Source: Sipunculus nudus (lineage: Eukaryota > Annelida > Sipuncula > Golfingiida > Sipunculidae). From it: DNA of 64,000 bases. The stretch spans positions 70,466,624 through 70,530,623 of the forward strand of contig CM049308.1 of the NCBI GenBank assembly GCA_026874595.1. The letters are read 5' to 3'. The translations under genes were made by a program, and so were the position numbers. Shown in pieces: positions 1 through 9,950 of the stretch. The notes under the pieces were generated by a model. It saw only the letters and a list, made by a program, of their open reading frames with translations. It was not told the DNA's origin and did no database searches. Positions within the stretch are counted from its first letter, which is position 1. Each line of letters begins with the position of its first letter.

Positions 1-60
1 CCATAAAAATGGCTGCGGAGGCTTGAAAAGGGGGGTCACCTGAAACCCTCTCCTGAAGCC

Positions 61-240
61 CAGGGGCGGATCCAGGATTTAGAAGAAGCGGGGGTCCAAC
101 CAAGGAGGACTATGATAAAACCTAAAAAGGTGCGAAAACGGGGGGGGGGGGGTCCAGGCCGTAAAATTGGTCCATAACCCTTAAAAAGGTTGCTTCGGCT
201 AAGAAAGGGGGGGGGGGTCCGGACCCTCCCCCTGGATCCG
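61..240. mobile_element. hAT-like MITE remnant
   Basis: The 5' end reads CAGGGGCGGATCCAGG (61-76), and the inverse CCTGGATCCG is at 231-240, giving a 10-bp perfect inner inverted repeat. The CAGGGGCGGATCC start is typical of hAT-type non-autonomous elements; the outer part of the 3' end is degraded. It contains two G-tracts (140-152, 207-217). No target duplication could be identified. Confidence 0.5.
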
Positions 241-414
241 TTTGTGGAGCCGCTTCTGTTTCATTTAATGTTCTGAATCCTGGTGTGTTATTGTGTCCCC
301 CCCCCTTCCCTCGGGGGAAACATATTGTTTACGGCCCATTGTCTGTCATGGTCGTCGTCTGTACGATATCTTGTGAACGCTTTCACATTTGACGCATCCC
401 CCCCCCCCCCCTGA

Positions 415-1000
415 AATTTAAAGCAAACTGTTTCAACCAAAATCTTTGAGGAGTTCGAAAACTAGTGACCTTGACCTTGATATTCAAGGTCAAATCAGCT
501 TAATGATAAAATTTTGTGAAAACTATAACTTTTGAAATACTGGATATTTTGTTCTCATATTTGATACACAGTGGTTTCAACCAAGTGCTCGGGTAAGAAC
601 GAAAACTGTTGACTTTGGTCAGGATCTTCGAGGTCAAATCTGGTGCATGAATTGTATTCATAATCTTTAGGAATTTTGTGAACCTGATAACTTAGGAAGT
701 ACAAAATATTTTCCCCTCAAATTTGACACACAATTAAATCCGAAATACTGCACATTTGGTCCTTAAATTAAAGTTGTTTAAGTTCTCGATTGAGATCGAA
801 AACTAATGACCTTGCTCATGATCTTCATTGTCAAATCAGCCGAATTATAGTTCACCAACTTTTGGATTCTTTTGAAAGTGATAACTTTGCATATTTTCAC
901 CTAAAATTTGACACACCAATAGTTTCCATCATGTTCACGGATGATCTCCGAGGTCAAATCTGCAGATATAATGATGATTATAACCCAACATAATTTTTTA
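415..1000 (+). repeat. degenerate Sat-G satellite, TGACCTTGA-rich
   Basis: About four diverged units carry the phrase 'gaccttg... aggtcaaatc', with GGTCAAATC-like anchors near 488, 632, 830 and 951. The irregular spacing of 120-200 bp indicates decay. The same satellite lies in inverse orientation at about 15880-17850. Short open frames here are not supported as genes. The 241-414 stretch before it holds only C-tracts (297-305, 398-411). Confidence 0.55.
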
Positions 1001-1006
1001 AATAGT

Positions 1007-1763
1007 TACGCTCTTTACACAGCGCTTCAACTATAGGCCTAGTACCTATATCGTAAGCTCTTTACACAGCGCTTCAACTATAGGCCTAGTACCTATATCG
1101 TAAGCGCTGTTTGCTATGACCCCGTATCCTGTATTGCTACACCAGAGGGGAGCACTGTATTTTTGTCCAATCAGGTGAGACCTTGTGCTGGAAGACACTG
1201 CCAAGCGAGAAATACTAGTACACGGGGCCAATCATGTTCATTTCGTTTTGATTGACAGCTCATCGCCCCCGGTAACCGTATGAACAGGCCACAGGCTCAG
1301 AGAGATTTGCCCCAGACGTGGTTTGCTTAGGGCCTTGGGCACATAGGATGCCCGGCCGGTGAGCTGTAATTCAAACGAAACGTAACAACAAAGGCTGCGT
1401 GCACACCTCGCTGGCTGGTTTAAGTTCTGCAGATAACAGATACATGGCTACGCTAACACAGTATAATGTCATAATCAAATCGGTCGATGATGCAAGAATG
1501 CAGAGGGAGCAATTAAAATTCGACCGTAAACTCATCAAAGGGCGCTTGAAGCGCAGCTATTGGCGGAGCCAGGATGCCTGTCGAGTGTTTGTTTATTGGC
1601 ATCTCATTGGCTGCTTGTCACATCATACGCACGTTTTTTTTTTTTTTCAGCGGACAACGAACCGCCACCTGGTGTCTAAATATATCATAAACGGTCAAAG
1701 CTGGCAGCGTGAAAATCAGTTGCTTCTTTAGAAGCGCAAGATTTCCGCTGCCTCGGGAGCGTA
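1007..1763 (+). mobile_element. TIR element R1, copy 1
   Basis: Near-identical to 62302-63003, with a partial inverted copy at about 29617-30030. The ends are TACGCTC and GAGCGTA, and the inverse match extends to CAGCG (13 of 17 positions). The left flank TAAATAGT and right flank GAAATAGT look like an 8-bp target duplication with one mismatch. The first 47 bp are tandemly doubled (1007-1053 and 1054-1100), unlike copy 2. No transposase is encoded, so this is a non-autonomous DNA element of uncertain superfamily. Confidence 0.65.
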
Positions 1764-3005
1764 GAAATAGTGCGTATTATTTCTTCAGGTCGGACACACC
1801 TGTTGTTTCGGTCATATTCATTAAAGAGTTTAAAAAAATGGAGAACTTGACCTTGATATTTAAATAGGCCTTTAAATTTTAAGGAGCCTTAATATAAGAA
1901 TAGATTCGATAATCGATTTATATACTTTCGATTCAATGCTCGATTCATTTACTTCCCTTGTACTAAATTTAAAACTCCTTTTTAATTAAAAGCAAATATA
2001 TTGTACAATCATTGGTGTCAATTGAATTGAAGCAAGAAAAGTAAAAAGGTTTAGTTTTCCCTCAGTTTACCGCCACCGATTTTAGCTTGGCTGATTGTAT
2101 GGTCAAGGTCACATGGTCCAATGTTTTTTAGAAGAATTTTTTAATATGTTTAATGCCAAATTTGTCATCCCAAACATTCCATCTTTAATTGAAACGCATG
2201 GATCCATGCCCAGTTTCCCTCCACTTTTTTTAATAAGCGAAAGGAAAGTCCATTCATGCAATGGTTTATTTTAAACCTTGTATGCCTCAACACCAGGGTA
2301 ACAGTAATATATGACACATGCGCACAAATTAAAGTAAATGGGACCACAGGACCCCGCGTCTGTCGTCAAGTAACTCCAGGAATTTGAACGAGTCCTCTGT
2401 TTTTCTGTCGTTTGTAGCCATTCACTTCAGACTGGGCAAGGCTTTCTAATTCAATTGTACAGTTACAGTCACACCTGTCACAGTCTGACAGTTCAAGAAG
2501 GGGGAAAGTTTTCTGATAAACAAGGCTATCCGCCTTAAACCGTTGTCATTTAAGCAGGAATGTAAGGCGTGACCATAGAAGATTCAGTGTTGTTGAACAA
2601 TATTGTTTAGTTAAATACGGATGCAAAAAGAGTAAGTCTTTTATTTTGCTAACCTCTATTATCGACCAAGGTCATTGTGCAATGAACAAAACAGTTTGCG
2701 TCAAAAAGTCAGGTGGGGGGGGGGGGGGGGGGGGGTCGAATACACAGCCAGGTTAGACGTATTATTAAGAAACCAAGATCAGAAGGACATGAAACGGAAA
2801 CATGGGGAACAATTCAATGAATACTTCAGAATAGCAAGATATCAATGTCTTAAACTTAAAGTATAATCTTTTTTAACATTAAAGTATAATTTTTTTAACA
2901 TTAATAACAATATAGATATCCAGCCTGATAACACTGAACAGTGATCAAAAATTTATATTAGGTAAAAAAAAAAATTATATCGTTGTTAATATAAATATCA
3001 AGGTA
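1764..3005. other. intergenic, no gene seen
   Basis: AT-rich sequence without coding signal. The only landmark is a 21-G tract at 2715-2735. Short open frames here have no recognisable content. Confidence 0.6.
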
Positions 3006-3014
3006 ACTAGTGCA

Positions 3015-3856
3015 TTGTTATGGGTTCATAACTGAAATGAGATTTCAGTTATGGGGATCCTCTTATGGAAAAGCGTAGCAGGGGTATATTGGGATATTTG
3101 CAAAATAAACAGAGAAAATGGAGGCAATTTAGCAAATTTCTTACCAATAATGGCTAATAAACTGTTCTGGAGTAAAAATAAATTATGTAGAAGTGCCCTC
3201 ATAAGGAAATTGTTAAGATTTCAACTCCTGTGGTTTTTTTTTTAGCCTGCCATGCGGTCATGTTTATCTTTTGTCACATGACCCTGTCCTTGACCTTATT
3301 GATATGAGAAAAGTTGTCCTCTGATTATTGTTCCAAATAAATTATAGTAAATATTATTTCCATAACTTCCATAGGCAAATTTGTTAAAGCATTTAATGAT
3401 ATAGCCATAAACTTATAAAGGACTTATTGAAGCCATATATTATCATTTACTCATAAGTATTATTCATGAAATAAGATTTTTTAAATAGATTTATTAGCAA
3501 TAAATTACTCTGGTACACCAGAGGTCAGGTCACAGGTCAGGTCATGGGTGACCAGAGTTCATGCCTCAGCAATATGGCTGTGTCAGTGATGGTCTTCTGC
3601 TCTTCTCTTCATGATAAAATGCTGTTATATCATATATAACATAAACAGGAGACTCCACATGTATGGAAACTGATATATAAAGGATATATAGGTAGAGTGA
3701 ACATAGTTTAAGCTGCATCTTATTCTTAATTACTCTTTTATTCTTTCCTTCTGATACATCAGAAGGACCGCTACGATATTTCGTAAGAACATTCTCAAGG
3801 CTGAGTATGGAGCCCGGGTCACCTGGTGTGTAATTCTCAGCCTTGCACCAAGGCAA
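3015..3856 (+). mobile_element. MULE-like element M1, copy 1 (9-bp TSD)
   Basis: An 842-bp element flanked by perfect 9-bp duplications ACTAGTGCA (3006-3014 and 3857-3865). It is almost identical to the inverted copy at 22843-23681. It lacks ordinary terminal inverted repeats. Instead each end folds on itself: GTTATG/CATAAC at the left (3017-3032) and GCCTTG/CAAGGC at the right (3840-3854). Further palindromes include ATAACTGAAA/TTTCAGTTAT (3029-3053), one with CTCTGG/CCAGAG (near 3509-3525), and one with CCTTCTGAT/ATCAGAAGG (near 3747-3767). A 9-bp duplication is characteristic of Mutator-like and foldback elements. Both copies share short open frames, but most differences between copies change the amino acid, so coding is not supported. 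Confidence 0.8.
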
Positions 3857-4109
3857 ACTAGTGCACTGTTGAAGCCATCAGCAAATGATCATCAACCTCT
3901 CTGGGTCTTGGCACTTGGTAAAACCTGGAATTTCCAAGATCTAGAAATAAAAGTAAATGAATTTCCTACACCTGAAGACCTATTTGGTAGGTGTAAAGAG
4001 TGTACAAAGTTATCAAACAACTATTAATTTTTTCTGTTCCTGTCTATTACTCGACCAAATCATCGTCCTGTTTAGGTACTGAGGATGATTTTTTATATAT
4101 TTTTTCAAT

Positions 4110-4368
4110 CAACCAAGAAGACAGCCATGTTCGCTAGACATCCAGGGAGGTCCATGAAAAATCTTCTTGGAAACCTGAAATTTGGTCTCTTTTACCCAAA
4201 TTCTTTTAGCTATGAGGCTCCGAAGTACCCCCTAGAACAATGGAAAATTTGATACAAAAGCTCAAGTATCTGAATAACTAATGCATTGATCACCATGACT
4301 TTTTGCATGGATATTGATCATGGAATGTTTCATAAGTTTCTGCAGTCTGGTGGCGCCACCTGTATTTT
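4110..4368 (+). repeat. single RC-A core unit
   Basis: One diverged copy of the ~338-bp repeat that fills 51260-56006. Recognisable phrases are 'catccagggaggtccatga', 'gatacaaaagctcaagtatc', and the closing GGTGGCGCCACC palindrome at 4349-4360. Both element ends are missing. The 240 bp before it show nothing. Confidence 0.6.
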
Positions 4369-5130
4369 TAGCGAAGCTGTGAGCTAATGTGATGGTGTGG
4401 CGTCATGTGTCGTGCGTTGTGCGTCTTCTGTACGTTAACCATAGCTATCTCAAAAATGGCAGGAGCTAGCATCACCAAATTTTTTGCAAATAATCAGTCA
4501 TCTGAAAAACTCTATCGGATTTTGTTTATTTTTATTCTAACTGCATTTTCTTAGATTTTATAGGGGAAATGCTAAAAAAGCTTTTAAAATCTTCTTCACC
4601 AAAACTGTCCAGCCAAATTGTCCAGTATTTCACAGAAATGATCCCTGGGATAATCTCTCTCAAGTTAGTTCGAATGGTTCCAGTTCAGAGATTTTTGACC
4701 GAGTTACAGGAGGTTGAACTTAGTCATCTGTCCAAAAAAGCACAGTAAGATTAAAATCTCAGAAATGGCTTGAGCTATAATCACCTAATTTTATACCAAT
4801 GTTTGTCACATATGTCTTATCTGAAATTGAGGTATTATTGGCACCACTTACATTGATCTGTTTTTTACAAGCGAAAATGTAATTTTAAACTCTTCTAGCT
4901 TATACACTGATTTATGATGAAACTGTTAAGCTGATTGGTTTAAACTTTACAAGAATTATTCTATGGTAGGGTTCTGCCAGTTTTATAAGAATAGATTGGG
5001 TATATACAGCTTTAAAAAGCATTGTAGCCAATTGAAAAAGGCTTTCTGTATTTGAAAACAGATTTGACAACATGCTGAGTTACAGCCGCCAAGTCTAGAG
5101 GTCACTCAGTACAACCAGGTGGGGTCCAGA
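4369..5130 (+). mobile_element. rolling-circle-like 5' end, type TAGCGAA, with repeat core
   Basis: Starts TTTTTAGCGAAGCTGTGAGC and continues with a GCGTC-rich tract and the phrase 'tatctcaaaaatggcagg'. The same 5' end recurs at about 5313 and 5448 in the same orientation. It directly abuts the end of the preceding RC-A unit. The start resembles the T-rich-TAGC starts of RC-A and RC-C. No 3' end was found. Confidence 0.4.
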
Positions 5131-5159
5131 CATCACCATGGCAACTGACCTGGCTCTGG

Positions 5160-5252
5160 CGGGTGTCTAGACAATGTGTCTAGACGTCTGGACAATGTGT
5201 CTAGACGTCTAGACACAGCGTCTAGACGTCTAGACATTGTGTCTAGACGCAG
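5160..5252. repeat. GTCTAGAC palindromic minisatellite
   Basis: A cluster of about eight copies or near-copies of the palindrome GTCTAGAC (each with an XbaI-type TCTAGA core), spaced 8-20 bp. Because the unit is palindromic it reads the same on both strands. It produces an artificial arginine/leucine/aspartate-rich repeat in one minus-strand frame, which is not a gene. Confidence 0.75.
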
Positions 5253-5447
5253 AATTCCCAGATTATTGGATCTATATCTTTCAACTGATTGAAAAATTTT
5301 GGTTTGCATTTTGAGCAAATCTGTGAGCTTATGCAGTGGTGTAGCGTCGTCCGTCTTCCGTAGTGCGTCATAGCTATCTCAAAAAGGGCAGGAGCTGTTT
5401 CACCAATTTTTTTGCAAAAGATTTGTCATCTTAAAAATTATCAGATT

Positions 5448-7030
5448 TTTAGCGAACCTGTGAGCTTATGCAAAGTTGCTGCATCGTCCAACGTGCGTCA
5501 GTGCGTTGTGCGTCGTCTCTAGTTAACCATACCTATCTCAAAAATGGCAGGAGCTAGTATCACCAAATTTTTTGCAAACAATCAGTCATCAGTCATCATT
5601 TGTTTATTTTTTTTCTAACTGCATTTTCTTAGATTTTTGCATAGGGTCCATCTGTTCATCTGCCTTGGGATAAAATCACTCATATCTCTGCATTGGTTGG
5701 ACCTATTGACCTGAAATTTTGCATGTGTATATATCTTGGACAGCTTTCTTGATTTTATGACAGGTGGCGCCACCTACATCACATTTAAGCTGCAGACATC
5801 CAAGCTCATATCTCAGGAACAGTTTTTACCGGTTGCGCCAAAATTTTGCATGTGTATAGATCTCCCATAGCTCTTTATCATACGCAAAACTGGTGCCGCC
5901 ACCAACCATTTTGCACAGCGTCCATCTGTTCATATGTCCTGGGATAAAACAGTCATATCTTGGCAGTGGTTTGACTTATCCACCTGAAATTTTGCAGGTT
6001 TATACATCCTTGAGAGCTTTCTTGATTTTATGACAGGTGGTGCCACCTACATTCAAATTTAGGCTGCAGACATCCAAGCTCATATCTCTGGAACCATTTG
6101 ACCGATTGGGCAAAAATTTTGCATGTTTATAGATCTAACATAGCTCTTTATTATACACAAAACTGGTGGCTCCACATGCAATCATTTTTGCACAGCATCT
6201 GTCTGTTTGTTTGCCTTGGGATAAAATCACTCATATTTAGGCAGTGGTTTGACATATCTGCCTAAAATTTTGCAGGTTTATACATCTTGGATAGCTTTCT
6301 CGATTTTGTGGCAGGTGGTGCCACCTACATTAATGTTTACACTGCAAACATTCGGGCTTATATCTCAGGACTGGTTTGACATATTCCCCTGAAATTTTGC
6401 ATGTGTATAGATCTCGCATAGCTCTTAATCATACACAGAATTGGTGGCGCCACCTGCAACCATTTTTGCACAGCATCTGTATGTTTGTCTGCCGTTGGCT
6501 AAAATCACTCATATCTCATTAGTGGTTTGACTTATCTGCCTAAAATTTTGCATGTTAATACATCTTGGATAGCTTTCTCAATTTTGTGGCAGGTGGCACC
6601 ACCTACATTTATGTATACGCTGCAGACATTCAGGCCTATATTTCAGGACTGGTTTGACATATCCCCCTGAAATTTTGCATGTGTATAGATCTCACATAGC
6701 TCCTAATCATACACAAAAGTGGTGGCGCCTTCTGCCACCATTTTTGCACAGCGTCCGTCTGTTTGTTGGCCATGGGCTAAAATCACTTATATCTCATTAT
6801 GGTTTGACTTGTCTGCCTAAAATTTTGCATGTTTATACATCTTGGACAGCTTTCTGGATTTTGTGGTAGTTGGCACAACCGACATACACATTTCGGCTGC
6901 AGACATCCAGGCTATTATGCAACACACCTCACTCTATCTCCCCATGCCACTCAATCCATGCCTCACTCCACCCATCCCACTCTGATTTTGGTGGATACAA
7001 GTAGTCGCTTGTTGACTACCTGTATTCTAG
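5448..7030 (+). mobile_element. chimeric rolling-circle element: TAGCGAA 5' end, RC-B core and 3' end
   Basis: Begins TTTTTAGCGAACCTGTGAGC, then passes at about 5640 into ~278-bp RC-B repeats (anchors 'cctgccttgggataaaatca'-like near 5650, 5930, 6190, 6470, 6750). It ends with a hairpin GTAGTC/GACTAC (7001-7019) and the Helitron-type terminus CTAG at 7027-7030 followed by T. Intact RC-B elements begin differently (see 7088), so the 5' end appears to have been exchanged. Confidence 0.6.
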
Positions 7031-7087
7031 TTTTTGTGTTGTGTGCACCCATGCTAGAATTTCAGCAGTGATGTTTGTTTAATTGTA

Positions 7088-8180
7088 TCTGCCAAAACGG
7101 AGTTTTGCGGATACTATGTTTTCAGCCCCCCGCCGCCGCGTAGGTGTCCGGAGAACTCCTCCGTAACCGCTGGGTGGAATTTTACAAAACCCGGGATTAT
7201 GTTCGGGTCACATGTGAACTGCTGCGCCCCGATTTTGTTTTGACCTCTGACCTTTCCTCTGCCCTCTGCGTCCGTTTGTGCGTATGTTTCCACACATAAA
7301 CCCACATATCTCGGGAACCGTTTGACCAATCAGGAAAATTTTTTTGCACAAATGTAGCCCTTGGAGAGCTTTATAACATACACAAAAAATGGTGGCGCCA
7401 CCTGCAACCATGTTTGCACAGTGTCCATCTGTTCGTCTGCCTTGGGTTAAAATCACTCATCTCTGCAGTGATTTGACTAATTCACCTTAAATTCAGCATG
7501 CGTATACATCCTGGATAGCTTTTCTGATTTTATGACAGGTGGCACCACCTACATTCACGTTTATGCTGCAGACATCCAAGCTCATATCTCGGGAACCGTT
7601 TGACCGATTGGGCCAAAATTTGCATGTGTATAGATCTCACATAACTCTTAAACTGGTGGCGCCACCTGCAGCCATTTTTGCACAGCTCTCGTCTGTTTGT
7701 CTGCCATGGGATAAAATCACTCATATCTCGGCAGTGGTTTGACATATCCGCCTAAAATTTTGCAGGTTAATCCATCCCTGACAGCTCTCTTGATTTTATG
7801 ACAGGTGGCGCCACCTGCATTCTAGTTTATGCAGCAGACATCCAAGCTCATATCTTGGGAACTGTTTGACCGATTGGGCCAAAGTTTTGCATGTGTATAG
7901 TTCTCACATAGCTCTTTATCATACGCAAAACTGGTGGCGCCACCTACAACCATTTTTGCACAGCATCCATCTGTTTGTCTGCCACGGGCTAAAATCACTC
8001 ATATACATGTAGTGGTTTGACTTATTTGCCTTAAATTTTGCATATGTATACAACTTGGTTGGCTTTCTGGATTTTGTGGTAGGTGGCGCAACCTACATAC
8101 ACAATTTGGCTGCAGACATCCATGCTAATATGCAACACAGGCGGATACACGTAGTCGCTTGTCGACTACCCATATTCGAG
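7088..8180 (+). mobile_element. RC-B Helitron-like element
   Basis: Begins TCTGCCAAAACGGAGTTTTG, i.e. a 5'-TC after an A, with a small CAAAAC/GTTTTG stem. The core holds two-palindrome repeat units with exact GGTGGCGCCACC at 7391, 7655, 7804 and 7933. The 3' end carries the perfect stem GTAGTCG/CGACTAC (8151-8169) and then CGAG|T, one base away from the canonical CTAG|T. Hairpin plus CTRR before T is the accepted Helitron 3' signature. No Rep/helicase is present. Confidence 0.65.
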
Positions 8181-8206
8181 TTGTTTCTTGTTCTAAGTGT
8201 TTAGTA

Positions 8207-9012
8207 CAGTAGAGTGCCGTATTTCCGAATGCCGAAATTCCGAAAATTCGTTCTTCCGAAAATTAAAATAAGGAAAGGAAATTTTATTCGTATTTCCGAA
8301 AGGTATTTAAAGTATGTAAAAACCTAAAATGAGTATTGTAATTACGAGTCACAAGGCCTGCAGTCATGTGTTAAGCCCAATGGTGACCCTAATTAATTAG
8401 TTCTGGGCCGATGTTGTCGCTGGGAAAAAGGTGTGAAAACTACAGCTAGCTCCGCAACCCTCGGCCCCTTGTACCTGTAGCAAGCAACTGAGCAGTTAAT
8501 CCAAAAGCACTTGTGTGTTATCAACCACATCTTGTTTGTATTCAAGCAAGCATAATTTGTCGGCTTAGGACAAGATGTCATGGCAAATAACTGAGCAGTT
8601 AACTCGCTTCAGCTTTGGTGAGGTATAATTTATTAAACGCTTGTGCTCGAGCAGCTATTATATGTTCTGGTCTTCAATTAGGTAGATCAATAAGAAACAC
8701 CATGTTCTTTGGCGATGTCAATTGACCTTTCCCTACAGTGAATATGACGAAAAATAGAGCATGCACGTATACTTAAAGCAGGTTAGACTGATCTTTGCCA
8801 ATTATGCTCAACAATAATGCAATATCTTTTATACGTCCAGGTCATCAATTTAGAATATCGAAAAGAAACACCGTGTTCCTCGGGTAAACTGGCATTAAGT
8901 TAATCATTAACTGTCGTACTAACTTGCCGCTAGACCCTTGTCCGCATTTCCGAATGTTCGTTTTTACGAAAAGCCTGTCCCCCGACGCTTTCGGAAAAAC
9001 AGCACTCTACTG
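8207..9012. mobile_element. pogo/mariner-type MITE, TA target
   Basis: Terminal inverted repeats of about 23 bp starting CAGTAGAGTGC and continuing to TTTCCGAA (8207-8229 versus 8990-9012, with two mismatches). They are flanked by TA on both sides (8205-8206, 9013-9014). A TA target with CAG-starting ends fits Tc1/mariner-pogo-like non-autonomous elements. The 806-bp interior has no transposase frame, and its short minus-strand open frame is not recognisable. Confidence 0.75.
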
Positions 9013-9950
9013 TACTTGCATTGTTCATGTACATGTTACACTTGTTCTTGAAAAGTTATGGTCCAGCATTGAAGTATTATACCTGGTGTAATCTCATTGC
9101 ACAGGTTCGCATTAGGCCTGTAGGCCTTGTTTAATTTTTTTTTACCAATTCTATGCCCCCGCCATATAGTTATACCCATGTTCGTCATTCCGTCCTTTCG
9201 TCCTTCCGAAATCAAACAGTTTTACAGACTTTTTTTAGCAATGCCTGCAGATATTGGCCTGATTTTTGGTGTGTGGGCAGATATTGACCAGTTACAGATT
9301 GAGTTCGCGTTTTGTCCCATTTGACCTACTTTTGACCGTTTTACGGCTCCTGAACAAAGAAAATTTCATGAAAAATAGAAATTTTCATGACAAGTACACT
9401 TGTACGGACTTTTTTTCACAATGCCTGCAGATATATTGGCTGATTTTTGGTGTATGGGCAGATATTGACCAGTTACAGATAGAGATCGTGTTTCATCCCA
9501 GTTGACCTACTTTTGACCGTTTATGGCACCTGAACATAGAAAATTCATGAAAATATAAATTTTCATGACAAGTGCAACTGTTCGGACTCTTTTTCGCAAT
9601 GCCTGCAGATTCAGGCCGGATTTTTGGTGTGTGGGCAGATAATGACCAGTTACAGATTGAGTTCATGTTTTGTCCCATTTGACCTATTTTTGACCAATTG
9701 ACTGCTCCTGAACATAGAAAGTTTCATGAAAAATAGAAATTTTCATAACAAATGCATATGTAAGGACTTTTTTTCCGCAGTGCCTGCAGATACCGCCCTG
9801 TTTTTTATGTGTGGGCAGATAATGACCGGTTACAGATCCAGTTCGCCTTTTGTCCCGGTTGACCTACTTTTGATTGTTTTACAGCTTAACATAGAAAATT
9901 TCATGAAAAATAGAAATTTTCATGACAAATGTGTATGTACAGCCGTTTTT

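Noticed and set aside
3051-3245. 64-codon frame in M1
   Set aside because: It is present in both copies only because the element is duplicated. The end falls in a variable T-run and there is no domain.
3566-3856. Protein gene in M1 (same frame also in the inverted copy)
   Set aside because: Both copies are near-identical DNA. The few differences mostly change residues, so there is no sign of coding constraint.
5133-5318. Arg/Leu/Asp repeat peptide
   Set aside because: It is produced by translating the GTCTAGAC minisatellite.
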